Assembly (NCBI GenBank): GCA_922989275.2
Contig: OV277871.1
Location: 5,456,001-5,520,000 of the forward strand
Source: Gari tellinella
Lineage: Eukaryota > Mollusca > Bivalvia > Cardiida > Psammobiidae
Length of the DNA: 64,000 nt
Direction: 5' to 3'
The notes below the pieces were generated by a model. That model was not told the DNA's origin. It ran no database searches and saw only the letters and a list, made by a program, of their open reading frames with translations. This document shows, piece by piece, positions 1 through 11,550 of this stretch (position 1 is the first letter of the stretch; each line of letters begins with the position of its first letter). The position numbers and the translations under genes are program-made.

Positions 1-166
1 AGACGCCGGTTCACGCAGCGTCTGATCAATATCCAAACTCATTGACATTTTATCAATGTTTCTTAATTAAGTTAAAAACGCAGACGAAAAAAATATAAGA
101 AGACGATATTATGGCAGTGAGTGTGTTATATTGGTAATTATGTCACCATGACAGTGAATGGTTTAA

Positions 167-373
167 CCCTTTCGGTGTCGAAATCGCATAAAGTCGACTT
201 GGCAAACAGTTTGGATCCTGATCAGACGCCGCGAAACACTCGTATCGACATTTCTTAACATATACTACATTGAATAATACTTTGAAATGATCTTGAAAAC
301 AAAAATAGTGAAGCAGACGACAAAAAAGCGGTGAAGGGGTAAAAAACTTACGATTAATATGGCATCGAAAGGG
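167..373. mobile_element. Family E hairpin MITE (TTAA/CCCTTTC ends)
   Basis: Ends CCCTTTCGGTGTCG and TCGAAAGGG, flanked by TTAA (163-166) and TTGA (374-377). The centre has the left half of the CAAACAG palindrome (200-232) and a gcagacgac segment. It ends 28 bases before exon A1. Confidence 0.7.
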
Positions 374-401
374 TTGATGACACTACACTGCTCTTTTACA
401 G

Positions 402-569
402 GAATACAAAGACAAAGCAAGGGCGGCATATGGTGTGAGCTCGTTCAAAGACGGAGCAGACTACTACAAGGCTTGTCTGAAGTGGCATCTGTCCACTAAC
501 ATGACACCGGAAGCTGTGCACAGTCTAGGACTAAAGGAAGTGGATAGGATATATGGAGAAATGAATACG
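402..569 (+). CDS. DUF885 copy A, exon A1 (matches B7)
   Basis: Acceptor ctcttttacag, donor gtaaaa; 56 codons, phase 0-0, from EYKDKARAAYG to YGEMNT. Exon B7 (32440-32607) has the same 168-base length and shares YYKACLKWH-like and EVDRI segments. This is the first exon of copy A in the window; no exon was seen in 1-401, so its N-terminal part must lie off the left edge. Confidence 0.88.
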
Positions 570-797
570 GTAAAAGGGATAAAACCCTTTATAAGATACA
601 GTACGATCCGGTAAAATATTTAGATCCATCGATTTTTTTACATGCTGGGTAACTTTTTTCGTCTGTACCGATTGTTGTCTGCTACTTCATGTACATTGTA
701 TTCTGAAAAAGAATATTCTAATACTGGTTTCAAAACAGCGTCAGAGTGGCAAACAATTTGTCTGTCTCCTCAGTGTTCATACGTCGTGAGGTTTACG

Positions 798-905
798 GAC
801 GTTTCGCTACCCCGGACGTTTCGCTACAGTCGTTTCGCTACCCAACCTAAAGTCGTTTCGCTACCCCGAACGTTTCGCTACCCAGATCGTTTCGCCATCC
901 AATAT
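798..905. repeat. Cluster of CGTTTCGCTACCC motifs
   Basis: Five or six copies of cgtttcgctac(ccc) spaced 14-20 bases. One inverted copy (gggtagcgaaacgac) occurs at 4494-4509, on the other side of the fold-back element, so the pair could be ends of a larger composite. I see no TSD. Confidence 0.6.
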
Positions 906-1207
906 TTATAATAGGGAAAATCAAATGATTTTGTAGTATTTATAAATCGAAAGTGAATTTAAACCGTAAATAAAGAGAAAATAATACTATTAGATGAATA
1001 TTTAACAAAGTAAACTTGATTTAAAGGAGAAATAAAGTCATGTTTAATGTACTCGCGATGATAAGTGCAAAATAGAAAATTATTGAATCTGCAGTAATTA
1101 AAACTCAGATACTCAATTTAAACCATAAGTATAGAAAAATTAATATCATTTTGATGATTATTTACCAAAATTGGTACTTGAATTAAATGAGAAAATTTAT
1201 CTTGGTG

Positions 1208-1340
1208 GCATACAGTTTGGAGCCTGATCAGACGCCGGGTTACCCGGCGTCTGATCTGGCTCCAAACTGTTTGCACTGCAAATAATAGTTTTAGCGTAAA
1301 CGCGTTTATTGGGAAAAATAACGTTTTCTCCACTGTATAA
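1208..1340. mobile_element. Family F MITE, half copy with intact core
   Basis: Core palindrome 1208-1275 with the F-type centre GACGCCGGGTTACCCGGCGT and GGAGCC/GGCTCC arms, followed by the F shell (gcgtaaacgcgtttattggg, ttttctccactgta). Confidence 0.75.
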
Positions 1341-1539
1341 ACAGTATACGGGGTAATGGGTTAATTGAAAGCATTAATGCATTATATGTGCTTATGTGTG
1401 TTTCGTTCTGTCTATAGAATTTAATGAAACAATAAAGTGGATTACGATAGAATATTTACTTTTTTATTCTCATGTCCAATTGGCATTTAATACGGAAGCC
1501 GGATAGTGCCACTTTTACAATTTTTTATTTATTTTTATC

Positions 1540-1893
1540 TTGAAAATTCAAGTTATTATCTTGAAAATTCAAGATACTATCTTAAAAATTCAACATACTA
1601 TCTTGAATATTCAACATACTATCTTGAATTTTCAAGTTAGTATCTTGAAAATTCAACATACTATCTTGAATTTTCAAGTTAGTATGTTGAATTTTCAAGT
1701 TAGTTTGTTGAATTTTCAAGATATTATCTTGAATTTTAAAGATAGTATGTTGAATTTTCAAGATAGTATCTTGAATATTCAAGATAATATCTTGAATTTT
1801 CAAGATAATAACTTGAATTTTCAAGATACTTATCTTGAAAATTCAACATATACTATCTTGAAAATTCAAGATAGTAACTTGAATTTTCAACAT
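1540..1893. repeat. 21-bp palindromic tandem array (left arm)
   Basis: About 17 units of the type CTTGAATTTTCAAGATAGTAT. Each unit is itself a palindrome around CTTGAAWWTTCAAG. Because 21 is divisible by 3, both strands stay open and would encode 7-residue repeats (ILNFQDS-like). The open frames are a by-product of the array, not evidence for a protein. Confidence 0.92.
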
Positions 1894-3437
1894 AATAGAG
1901 ATGGGATAAAATCTGTTGTATGGAAGGTCGATAGTGTCACTGTAAGAATTCATAGAAGGCTGAGTCTCGTAAAAATATACAAAGAGGAAATTATTAAAGG
2001 AGTTTGGGTTAAAATACAGATTAAAGAGAAAACGTTTAATTTATTTCTAACTCAGCTGATTACAGCTCAGGTTGAGGTTTTGTGATCCCTGGAATGTCCT
2101 TTGTGCATCGTGCATCTTTCGTCAATATTCTTAGCTCACCTGAGCTTATGTTCCGTGTGAGTTATTGTGATCGCATTTCGTCCGACGTCCATTTGTCTGT
2201 CCGTCTATCAACCACTTCTGTAAACGAATTCTTAGCTGAAAACCAGTTGACCAGCTTTTATGAAACTTGATCCTTACAAACAGTATTCAAATAAATTGAA
2301 TCCACTCAAAACTGTGGTTGACATGGCACTTTTTTAAAGTGTTCTTCTCTATAACCACAAGGCCTAGGGCATTGATAATTGGTAACTGGTATGTAGCATA
2401 ACGGTATGTAGTTGTCCTCTACCAAGTTTGTTCAAATTATACACGTGTACCTGGCTCAAAATTAGTCCTGCCCTAGGGTTCACTTGTTTTCTCTGAAGCT
2501 AGTAGAATTTCTTAGCCTAAAGGTGGGCGATTTAAGGTTCAACATGGCCCTCTTGTTTTAGCAGTCTTCTCTGTGAAACCCCTGGATAGATTTTCACCAA
2601 AATTTACCTGAATTATACTTAAATATTAGTATTTTGCAAATTCCTAATGTTTATGGTATTACGTGAAGAATCGTGGTTGTCATGGCAACCAACCACTTAA
2701 AACTTTGAAAAATCTTTGAAAACCTTTCCAGTAATTACTGAGCTAATTTCTACCAAATCTCCCAGTTTAGTGATGCTTTTAAGCTCACCTCCACGAAGTG
2801 AGGGGGCTTATATGCTATACCCCGGCGTCAGCGTCCGGACTGGATATATTAAACTATCATAAACTATAAGGGCTAGGTCTATGAAACTTGAAACATAAAT
2901 GCGCCGTAATCAGTACAGCATTGTAAAACGTAGTTGAGTGACATTGACCTTGACCTCTGGGGTTAATGTTAAGGTTTTGCGTTAAAGTCTATTCATAACT
3001 TAGAGTCTGTTCTGGCTGATTCGCCTGTATGAGTAGACCATGATGCACCACAGTTTGGTGACCTTGACATTTGGCCTTTACCTCTAGGCTCAACGTTAAG
3101 GTTTTGCGTTAAAGTCTGTTCTGTGCAGGATGTGAGCTTCGTAATATTTGATTAGAAAGACAGACGCTGGACAAAAGGTGATCATAAAAGCCCACCCGGA
3201 GCATAAACTCAGGTGAGCTAAACTGTTTACGAAAGATGCAAGATGCACAAAGCTGTGATCAGATGAGCAAGAAATAAATGCAACTATTTCTCTTTGATCT
3301 GGATTTTAACCCTTTGACCTTTAAAAATGCCTTTAATACTTTTCCCTTGAATATTTATTCGAGACTCAGCCTACTCTGAATTCTTAAAGTGGCACTATCC
3401 ACCTTCCGTACAACAGATTTATTCCAGCTCTATTATG

Positions 3438-3765
3438 TTGATAAGTATCTTGAAAATTCAAGTTATTATCTTGAAAATTCAAGATATTATCTTGAATATT
3501 CAAGATACTATCTTGAAAATTCAACATACTATCTTGAAAATTCAAGATAATATCTTGAATTTTCAACATCTTACTTGAAAATTCAAGATATTATCTTGAA
3601 TTTTCAAGATAGTATGTTGAATTTTCAAGATAGTATCTTGAATTTTCAAGTTAGTATGTTGAACATTCAAGATACTATCTTGAATGTTCAAGTTATTATC
3701 TTGAATATTCAAGATAGTATGTTGAAAATTCAAGATACTATCTTGAATTTTCAAGATAATTTTTT
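3438..3765. repeat. 21-bp palindromic tandem array (right arm)
   Basis: About 15 units of the same 21-bp palindrome, the inverted partner of the array at 1540-1893. Confidence 0.92.
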
Positions 3766-3845
3766 TTTAAAAATTGTAAAAGTGGCACTATCCGGCTTCC
3801 GTAATTTAACCATTTACATCTACTGTACACTATACAAAGTACGTA

Positions 3846-3940
3846 TCAAACAGTGCAGACAATGATGAGACATCGTGTAACGCGATGTCTCACCAGGGTC
3901 TACACTGTTTGACATTGTCTACTTGAGTAAATACTAGGGT
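3846..3940. mobile_element. Family G hairpin MITE fragment
   Basis: Palindrome aaacagtgcagac ... gtctacactgttt with core gagacatcg/cgatgtctc, followed by actagggttcaa, the CCCTAG end of family G. Confidence 0.6.
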
Positions 3941-4805
3941 TCAAGGTATAGTTATTATTAATTATTAAAATCAATTATTAGTATTGATTAATATTATTTT
4001 TAATATTGATTAATTCATATGTAAACATTTTTTTACCAAAATTAATGCAGATTGTTCAGGCTTATGCAGACAGACTAGATCCAGACCAGCAACCGTGTAA
4101 CTCGGCGTCTAACGTGGATCCCATCAGTTTGCTACGTCATACGTATGCTATTCATTTCACGTCGCTCTAAATAATTTACTAATAACTATCTTTAATAGCC
4201 ATTAAAGATCCCGACGAGAGGCCGCGTAACAATGCGTCTTGTTTGGATTCAATATATTTGTATTCTTATGAGTTTAAGGTAGAATTACGCTAGCAAAGTA
4301 TTATATAATTATATTTATACATAAAATATAGCAGCGTCTGTTTTTAGTAACTTACAGGATATTTGTCAATAAATCGATCTTTTTTTTCAATTATTCATTC
4401 AAAAATAAGTTTCTAATACACATTTGAACTTAATAATATATCGACATATCTTATTTGAACATCAAAATATAGGTTAAGATCATTTAAAAATATTGGGTAG
4501 CGAAACGACTTACCTACATAAAGTCTACTTTTAGAACTGAAGCAGAAGGTAGTTGTTGCAGACGATGAATTTACAAAACATTTGAAGAGTTAAAATGAGT
4601 CTTTGCGATATATACATGATGGTTTGGTTAAGTTTAATCTTAAATTCCATATCTTACAAGGTACAATAATTGATAGGTTTTACTCAAATCACGCTAACGG
4701 CGAAACTATTATAACCTTTGCAACCTGTTTTCGGAACTAGAAACAGGCTATGGGGGTAACGGGCTATTCGATATAATAATCCGGTTTTTGTTCATTTATT
4801 TACAG

Positions 4806-4892
4806 GTTCTAGAGAGATTGAAGTTTAGAGGAACAGTGAAGGAATTCTTCCATTCACTTAAGAACGATTCGAGGTTTTTCCTAAAGACCCCG
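4806..4892 (+). CDS. DUF885 copy A, exon A2 (matches B8)
   Basis: Acceptor atttacag, donor gtatgt; 29 codons, phase 0-0, from VLERLKFRGTV to FFLKTP. It aligns with exon B8 (ITRLGFPDNTTIKEAYKNM...). B8 is two codons longer. Confidence 0.85.
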
Positions 4893-6002
4893 GTATGTTG
4901 TTCGTTCATTTACAAATTGATGTCAATTTCATATAATTATCTTTATGTTTTTTACAGTGGGGTATACATTTATTATTTACCGTATAACGAAACGAAACGT
5001 AGTGCATTGAATTTAGAAAATTATGTGTTTACTATTGTTGTCGATCTATTTCGGGGTCGCAAATAGTTTAGACTCGAAGTGGCTCCAATATGTTTGCTAC
5101 ATTGCTTAGTTATTGTTTGAGCACACGGGCATTTATTACATGTAGGGAAGAATAATGTACCCTAGTTTGTCGTAAGTATTTATTCTTTTATGTAAATGAT
5201 AGGAACGTGTAACCAAATGTGACAGCAAAATTTATTTTTCTTCTTCTTCAAGCATCACATGCCTATTACTGTTTGTATTGACTGATAAATGGATGTAAGT
5301 GGTTTCGTTTCCTGTATTTGATTGACCTGTATGTTTGTCTTAACCTTTTCATCGCCATTAGCGACAGCAGGAATTCTTCTGTTGCTATAAAATTGGAGTA
5401 TATAACTGGTATAGATCTAGATTCAAACTGTTTGCAATGTGACTGTACATGTAGTCCCCTATTTCGGTGAAAGAGTTTTTGCCGAAACTGAGGAAAACAT
5501 CTCTTAAGTAATTGTGGGGATTCACCATATAAACATTACTAGTTGGCGGTGCGATATTAGGCAATGTATTCTGCTCGGGACGTTCTTGTCTGAAACAGCC
5601 GATCTGACGAGTGCTTTTGGCTCAAGTCCGATTGGCTGTTTTCGCCAAAAACGTAGAGAGTTGAATACAACGCCCTGTAATACACCGCAAACTGGTGAGG
5701 TGTTTATTATTTGCCTTCAATACACACCAACGACAAACAGTTGTTTGTATCATATTATATCCAGAAACAGTTTTTATGCGAAAAGGAATAACGCGACACT
5801 TGAACATGTCCTTTACATGACTACATGGTGTTACGCTTATCGAAAACGAGGTGGGAGTAAAATACAAACAGTAGTATACAAGGAGTAAGCTACAGACTCT
5901 TGTATCTTACTGTACAGATACATGTACCTACGGAAAAGCTTGATTTCACGATAAGGTATATAATACAGAGAAGTATAACACACATTAATATGTGTATTGC
6001 AG

Positions 6003-6097
6003 AATGAGACCATTAAAGCATTTGAGGACATCATATTTAAACGTGTGAAACCCAAATTACCCCAATTCTTCAAGAACATTCCAAATATGCCAGTAAA
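6003..6097 (+). CDS. DUF885 copy A, exon A3 (matches B9)
   Basis: Acceptor gtattgcag, donor gtaagt; 95 bases, ending two bases into a codon. The translation NETIKAFEDIIFKRVKPK...FFKNIPNMPV aligns with B9 (EEMLQRYRDIIFQRIQP...YFKNAPILPL), which has the same length and phase. Confidence 0.88.
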
Positions 6098-6832
6098 GTA
6101 AGTAACTAGTCAACAGGCAATTATATTATACAGAGCTCGTCAACAATAACCGTTTCTCACAGTTAAGACGCAGTGTTGTATGCATAACTGGAGCAAACTG
6201 TTGGGATTAAACTCAGACGCCAATTTTATCGGGGTATGATTAAGACCCAACTGTTTGACACTGAAATCATATTTCTAATAGCGATACTACTTTAGTCAAT
6301 TTACTTTAAATTTTATTTTGAGAAATAAAAGTAAAATGATAATTGTTTAAAGTAGATGGCGCCATGATAGTAAACGGATAATATCACGGCAGTAAAGGAA
6401 TAATGCCATGGCAGTGAAGGGTTTAAGAATAGTGTTTCACGATACATTTAAGGATTTACTGAATAATTTATGTACATGTAACTGCATATCCGCTATACAT
6501 CGTGCAGCGAAATTGACAAGGTTAGAAAGTATAAGCAATTTGAAATGTTCGCTATATTTTATTCTGAAGGTAAAACAATTTTGGTTCTGATCTGGTAGAA
6601 AACGATTGTCAGAATTTTCGAAAAGGTTGTCATTTTCTACCTTTGATTGTAATACTTTTTTAGCTCAAGTGGCATTCAGCAGAGAAAGAATAATGCCTTC
6701 TTCGCTGTAACAAGGTATTGTGAGTGAGTAATGCAAAAACAGTGTATCGAGAATAGTTTCTGCCACTCATCACTGCTGCGTGAATGTTAAAAAGTTCGTG
6801 AATTTTCAAAATGTTATGATTTTTCTTAATAG

Positions 6833-6940
6833 GGTGGAGCCTATGCCATCGGATGGTCCCGGTGGCATGTATATGTCAGGATCACCCGATGGTTCAAGAC
6901 CGGGTGTATTCTATGCCAATGTGAGACGACCAAAGGATAA
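6833..6940 (+). CDS. DUF885 copy A, exon A4 (matches B10)
   Basis: Acceptor cttaatag, donor gtaagg; 108 bases. It encodes EPMPSDGPGG...DGSRPGVFYANVRRPKD. B10 has the same length and shares SDG.GG, DGSRPGVF.ANVRRP and the KD/ED ending. This is one of the best conserved blocks between the two copies. Confidence 0.9.
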   Translation, partial: GGAYAIGWSRWHVYVRITRWFKTGCILCQCETTKG

Positions 6941-7796
6941 GTAAGGAATGTTCCTTTGCAGAGCATACTGTCTATAGTGTTCTATTTCCTTCACCTTTGC
7001 AAGGATTTAGAAATTTAACATAGAAATACCTATTTAATATGCTTCTATCCCGTGCCTATAAAACTGGTATGTTATCATTTTTTTGCATCCTAAAATGTTT
7101 TTGCTTTAACCAGGCCCAAAGAAAAACAAACAGAAAGCTCTTTAAAAAAGCATTATATTTTACTTCCTGTCTGCTTTTAGTGATCACCTGTCTAAAACAT
7201 TGAATAACGCTACCGCACAGGGTTACATGTAAATCCTAGTTTGAATTTTGTTGACTGATATCTAAAGTATTGCACAGATCAGTCTCATAGACTAAACAGA
7301 GTCCACCATGGCCCTATGTGTATACTGGTTTGATATGAGTCTTAAGATCGTTCTCAATTTTTGATTGACCTGATTTGGGCATTCTGCTCAAATCTTACTA
7401 ATCAAAAGCTTTAGAAAGATCCAAGACTCATCTCAAATGCTTAATATGCATATCTCCTGATATTGGAAAATAGAATCCCTTTGAAGATGTACAGATTGGG
7501 ACCGTTCTGTTATGGCCAAACAGTTTCGATTCAGACCAAACAGTACCTTGCGAAATGCCTGACAAAGATCCAAATTGTTAGGAACTTGTTAAATTTTTTC
7601 TGCAGTCAAAATGCCTAAAATCTAAAATTGGGAAAGCAGAGGACAATTGCTTAAAGCGTATGACGTCATGTAAGTGAAGCGGTTCAGCGATTTGAAATGT
7701 AGATGTCAACTTCAGGATGCTTTAACAATAATGTTAACCTCTTAATATTCTTGACTAACGTGTAGTCTGGACTCACTTCAAATAAACCCATTACCC

Positions 7797-8010
7797 CATT
7801 GTCTGTTTCTGGTTTTGAAAATTGGTGACCACTTAAAGCATGTTGAAAATAAAGCAGAATGTGCCTTAAGGCACATTCTGCTTTACTTCCAATCACCTGC
7901 TTTAATCTGTTATCTGCTAGGATACAGAACATGGCTGTATAGACGGGAACATTTTTCTTCAGTGGGGGAGTAAATTGTAGGCATAAAAGGCGTATTTATG
8001 GGGTAATGGG
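7797..8010. mobile_element. Family B hairpin MITE (TTAA/CCCATTACCCC ends)
   Basis: Ends CCCATTACCCCATTG and GGGGTAATGGG, the right end followed by TTAA. The central palindrome is taaagcagaatgtgcc/ggcacattctgcttta. TTAA plus CCC ends point to piggyBac-type mobility (inference). Confidence 0.8.
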
Positions 8011-8039
8011 TTAAGATCTGCTGGGGTTTGACTGAAGAA

Positions 8040-8105
8040 AGAAATTACAATGCCCATGTCAAACAGTTTGAATCCTGATCACACGCCGAGTAACTCGTCG
8101 TCCCT
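8040..8105. repeat. CAAACAG palindrome, left half
   Basis: caaacagtttgaatcctgatcacacgccgagtaactcg without a right arm. It abuts the gtcgctattga tandem repeat (8110-8190). Confidence 0.6.
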
Positions 8106-8232
8106 GCAGCATGAAGTCGCTATTGAGATTTAGGTCGCTATTGATATTGAAGTCGCCATTGAGATTTAAGTCGCTATTGATATTGAAAGAGTTTCAATGT
8201 CCTTACGGTTTCTTTGTATGTTTACTTGTCAG

Positions 8233-8293
8233 CCCTACATACGGAATGCCAGCTCTTGTTCTACACGAAGCAGACCCTGGACACCATTTGCAG
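8233..8293 (+). CDS. DUF885 copy A, exon A5: HExxPGHH motif
   Basis: Acceptor cttgtcag, donor gtgaga; 61 bases, encoding PTYGMPALVLHEADPGHHLQ after a split codon. HEADPGHH is the signature motif of the family. By analogy with HExxH metallopeptidases, its histidines and glutamate probably bind metal and activate water (inference). Just upstream (8110-8190) lies a short tandem repeat of gtcgctattga-type units. Confidence 0.9.
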
Positions 8294-8826
8294 GTGAGAA
8301 CCATATGTCTGTCATTAAAAGCAGGGTCGATTATCTCTGTAAACTACAGGATACTGTTGCCGTTTAAGCAGCGTAAACCACCCCGCCTGTTTTAACTTAA
8401 AAAAACTTTGCATGTAACGATTGTTTATTGAGGATTTTACCGTATCTTAACCCTAACAGTACTGAACCTTATTAAATTAATTTAATAATCGCAAGCGAAT
8501 CGCCATCGAATTGCCATCGAATCGTATGCATCTAAAGGCAATTTTTCTTACGCTTGAATAATTTTAAGCGATTTTTCCGAAGCGGTTGTGACAAAAAAGG
8601 AATCAAAACTATCAACGAAGGCATATTTGCGAACATTTTTTGAGATACACCAATTAGGCAAACTTACCCGAGGGTGAAGTTACTATTTCGAATAGCAAGC
8701 GAATTGCCATTTAATTGCCATCGAATTGCAAGCGAATTGCAAAAATTATTAACTTAATAAGATTCAGTGTATCATCCGAAGTGCGACCTGGCTAACATAT
8801 GCAAACAGTTTGGATCCAGATTAGAC

Positions 8827-9431
8827 TGTTCTACGACCAACTGCGTGCCATTACCGCTCAGATTCCAGAATCAGAGTTCCTCATCCCATGTGGTGACTGG
8901 AATGGACATGTAAGCAGTACTGGCACAGGCTTCCGAGATGTGCATGGAGGTTTGGGATATGGCAGACCGGACCCTGACACTGAGGGGGAGAGAGTCCTGG
9001 AGTATGCGTTTGCATACGACCTGGTTGTTGGCAACACCTGCTTCAAGAAAAGGGACAGCCACCTCATCACATACAAGTCAGGAAATGCAGCCACACAGAT
9101 CGACTACATCCTGTTCCGGAAAAGAATGCGCAAGCTCATTTCAGACGTAAAAGTAATACCAGGAGAGGAGGTTGCTCTGCAGCATCAGCTCCTTGTATGT
9201 GACATGCGGATAGCCATGCCGCCGAAGACAAAACGCAAGTTCTCTCCTCGCCTGAAAGTATGGAGGCTTAAAGACCCTGATACCTACACCCGCTTCCAAG
9301 AAGTCTTCAAAGAACAGGTGCCCGCAGCTGAAAGTGAAACAGACCCTACTGCCGAGGAAGTCTGGGATAAGCTTAAAACAAGCCTACTGAAGACTACTGA
9401 AGAGACGGGAAACTTGGTGGTGGAGCGATGA
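8827..9431 (+). pseudogene. LINE endonuclease domain, partial
   Basis: Frame open 8799-9431; the first nine residues come from the flanking palindrome, not the LINE. LIPCGDWNGHV, TYKSGNAATQIDYIL and the HQLLVCDM-like end are APE-endonuclease motifs from its C-terminal half. The N-terminal part is missing (5' truncation). The frame is lost near 9415, in a run of tggtgg. Confidence 0.88.
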
Positions 9432-9432
9432 G

Positions 9433-11004
9433 GTGGAAGGGGCTATCGCAGCCAAGCGACAGGCATTCAAAGCATGGAAGGCTGGCAAGAGCACGAGGGA
9501 AGCCTACTGCACGGCGAAACGCACATCCAGACGCATAGTGCATCATGCACGCCAGGATGCAGACAAGACGGTCTACAAAAACATCGACCCCAAGTCGTCA
9601 GAAATCTTCCGCCTTGCCAACCAGATGAGGAGAGAGAATGCTGATGTTGTGGGCGACAAGCCAATCAGAAATGATGCAGGAGAGATGGCAATGCGTGATG
9701 AGGCAAAGCAAAAGGCGTGGCTTGAGCATTACAAGAGGCTCCTCAACGTGGAGTTTGAGTGGGATCCTGAACATCTGTCTGATGAACCACCACTTGAAGG
9801 TCCACCCATTCCGATCACCATTGATATGGTTAAGAAGGCCATCTCCAAGATGAAGACCGGCAAAGCAGCTGGACCATCAGGTGTAGTGGTGGAGATGTTC
9901 AGAGCAGCAGGTGATGCAGGTGCCACCATGATCTGTGACCTCGCTACGGCAATAATCCGTGATGGCAGGATACCAGCTGACTGGGAGCAGAGCTTTATTG
10001 TTTGCCTTTACAAGGGAAAGGGTGATGCTCTGGACCGAGGCAACTACAGAGGGCTGAAACTGACGGAACAGGCCATGAAAGTCATGGAGAGGATTGTTGA
10101 TAGCCTCATAAGACAAGTGGTGTTTATAGACGAATCACAGTTTGGGTTCGTTCCAGGCAGAGGCACAACAGATGCAATCTTTGTTGTCCGCCAATTGCAG
10201 GAGAAATACCTCGCGGTTGACAGGAGGCTCTATATGGCTTTTGTGGACCTAGAGAAGGCATTTGACAGGGTTCCTCGGAAAGTTATCTGGTGGGCGTTGA
10301 GAAAGCTTGGAGTTGAGGAGTGGATTGTGAAGCTCATTCAGGGGATGTACGAGAATGTGCGAAGTCGTGTTCGAGTTGGTGAAGGTCTCAGTGAAGAGTT
10401 TGAGGTGAAGGCTGGTGTGCACCAGGGCTCCGTGCTCAGTCCCCTGCTCTTCATCATCGTGCTTGAGGCTCTGTCACGTGAGTTTCGGGCTGGAGTACCT
10501 TGGGAGGACCTATACGCTGATGATCTGGTTATCATTGCAGACTCTCTGGACGAGTGTATTAGCAGGTTACAGGTGTGGAAGGAAGGTATGGAGAGGAAAG
10601 AATTGAGAGTTAATGTGGGGAAGACCAAGATCATGATTTGTGGTGCAGGCTTGGACCTCCTGCAGAGCTCGGACGAGTTTCCCTGTGCCATATGCCGCAC
10701 CGGTGTAGGCAGCAATAGCATCCACTGCAACGGCTGCAAACACTGGGTGCACAAGAAATGCAGTGGACTCAAGCGTCTGACGGAGGACCCAAACTACAGG
10801 TGCGCTAGATGCCAAGGTACTGCACGGCCCATAGATGGTAGACCCCAAACTGATGTTCAGGTCGGAACTGAGAAACTGGAAGTGGTGGCACTCTTCTGTT
10901 ACCTAGGGGACATGCTCTCTGCATCCGGTGGCTGTGAACTCGCAACTACAACGCGTGTGAAAACAGCATGGAAGAAATTCAAGGAGCTGCTACCAGTCCT
11001 TTAA
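9433..11004 (+). pseudogene. LINE reverse transcriptase with PHD-like zinc finger
   Basis: 523 codons. RT motifs: GKAAGPSGV, GFVPGRGTTDAI, VDLEKAFDRVPR, GVHQGSVLSPLLF, and the catalytic YADD at 10513-10524. Residues about 418-461 (10684-10815) form a C4HC3 pattern (CAIC, HCNGC, WVH, KKC, YRCARC), a PHD-like finger inserted between RT and the C-terminal region. A TAA ends the frame, but homologous sequence continues in frame after it. Confidence 0.92.
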
Positions 11005-11521
11005 TCTCGCCACCTCTCCTACAAGACCCGCGGTCGCGTGTACAACTCCTGCGTGCGGAATGCAATGCTCCATGCAAGTGAGACCTGGCCCTTGACAAGT
11101 CCAAATCTCCAGCGTTTAAAGCGCAATGACAGAGCCATGATCAGACAGATCTGCAATATAAAGCCGGAGGATGTGGCTACTGTTACGTCAGATCAGCTGC
11201 TGGTGAAACTTGGCCTTGATGACTTGACTATCATCCTGAGGGAGAAAAGGCTTCGCTGGTTTGGACATGTTAATCGCTCCAGCGGTGCAATCAAGGAGGT
11301 CTGGGACAATGCAGATTGAGGGAAGACGTGGGCCAGGACGGCCCAAAATGACATGGAAGACATGGGCACAGAGAGACAGACGAGAGTGGAAGCTCTCAGA
11401 AGTTGACCCTTGTGATAGGGATGTGTGGAGATCTAATGTGAGATCTGCTATGCGTGCAGCAAGCCAGCTGCCTGGAAGGGGCCCCACTGATGTGGATGAT
11501 GCTCCTGCACCTGCACGTTAA
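11005..11521 (+). pseudogene. LINE C-terminal region, frameshifted
   Basis: After the TAA the same frame reads VYNSCVRNAMLHASETW... EKRLRWFGHVNRSSGAI to 11319. The continuation RRGPGRPKMTWKTWAQRD lies in another frame (to 11521), so one frameshift occurred near 11307. RLRWFGHV and GRPK.TW are common in the C-terminus of many animal LINEs. Confidence 0.85.
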
Positions 11522-11531
11522 TCTAAACACC

Positions 11532-11550
11532 GATGATGATGATGATGATT
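11532..11550 (+). repeat. GAT-repeat 3' tail of the LINE
   Basis: Six GAT units directly before the target duplication. This is a microsatellite tail rather than poly(A). Confidence 0.8.

Larger units (their letters stand above)
1491..3803. mobile_element. Fold-back element with 21-bp palindrome arrays
   Basis: Inverted ends TACGGAAGCCGGATAGTGCC (1491 on) and its complement (ending 3803), flanked by an ATTTAA duplication (1485-1490, 3804-3809). Each arm holds an array of 21-bp palindromic units. Inner inverted blocks also match: around 1913-1970 versus 3358-3421, and a reactive-looking pair with aagatgc/tcacctgagc near 2110-2150 versus 3200-3245. The 1-kb middle carries two imperfect direct copies (about 2935-2995, 3060-3120) with tgaccttgac and gttaaggttttgcgttaaag. 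No transposase was seen. Confidence 0.85.
8827..11547 (+). mobile_element. APE-type LINE, 5'-truncated and decayed
   Basis: A non-LTR retrotransposon with partial endonuclease, RT, PHD-like finger and a conserved C-terminal region. It is bounded by a 7-bp duplication ATTAGAC (8820-8826 and 11548-11554) and ends in a short GAT repeat, a tail type known from RTE-like elements. It starts inside the endonuclease domain. A frameshift near 9415, a TAA at 11002-11004 and a frameshift near 11307 disable it. It is sense-oriented in the A5-A6 intron, and its insertion split a palindromic MITE. Confidence 0.92.

Noticed and set aside
1540..1893. CRISPR-like array
   Set aside because: Units are contiguous palindromes without unique spacers, and the window is animal DNA.
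1540..3865. Long open frames on both strands as protein genes
   Set aside because: They arise from the 21-bp palindromic repeat, whose period is a multiple of three. There are no splice signals or family resemblance.
5514..5888. 124-codon open frame as an exon
   Set aside because: Lies in the A2-A3 intron, overlaps an antisense frame of similar size, and has no acceptor/donor pair in phase or family motif.
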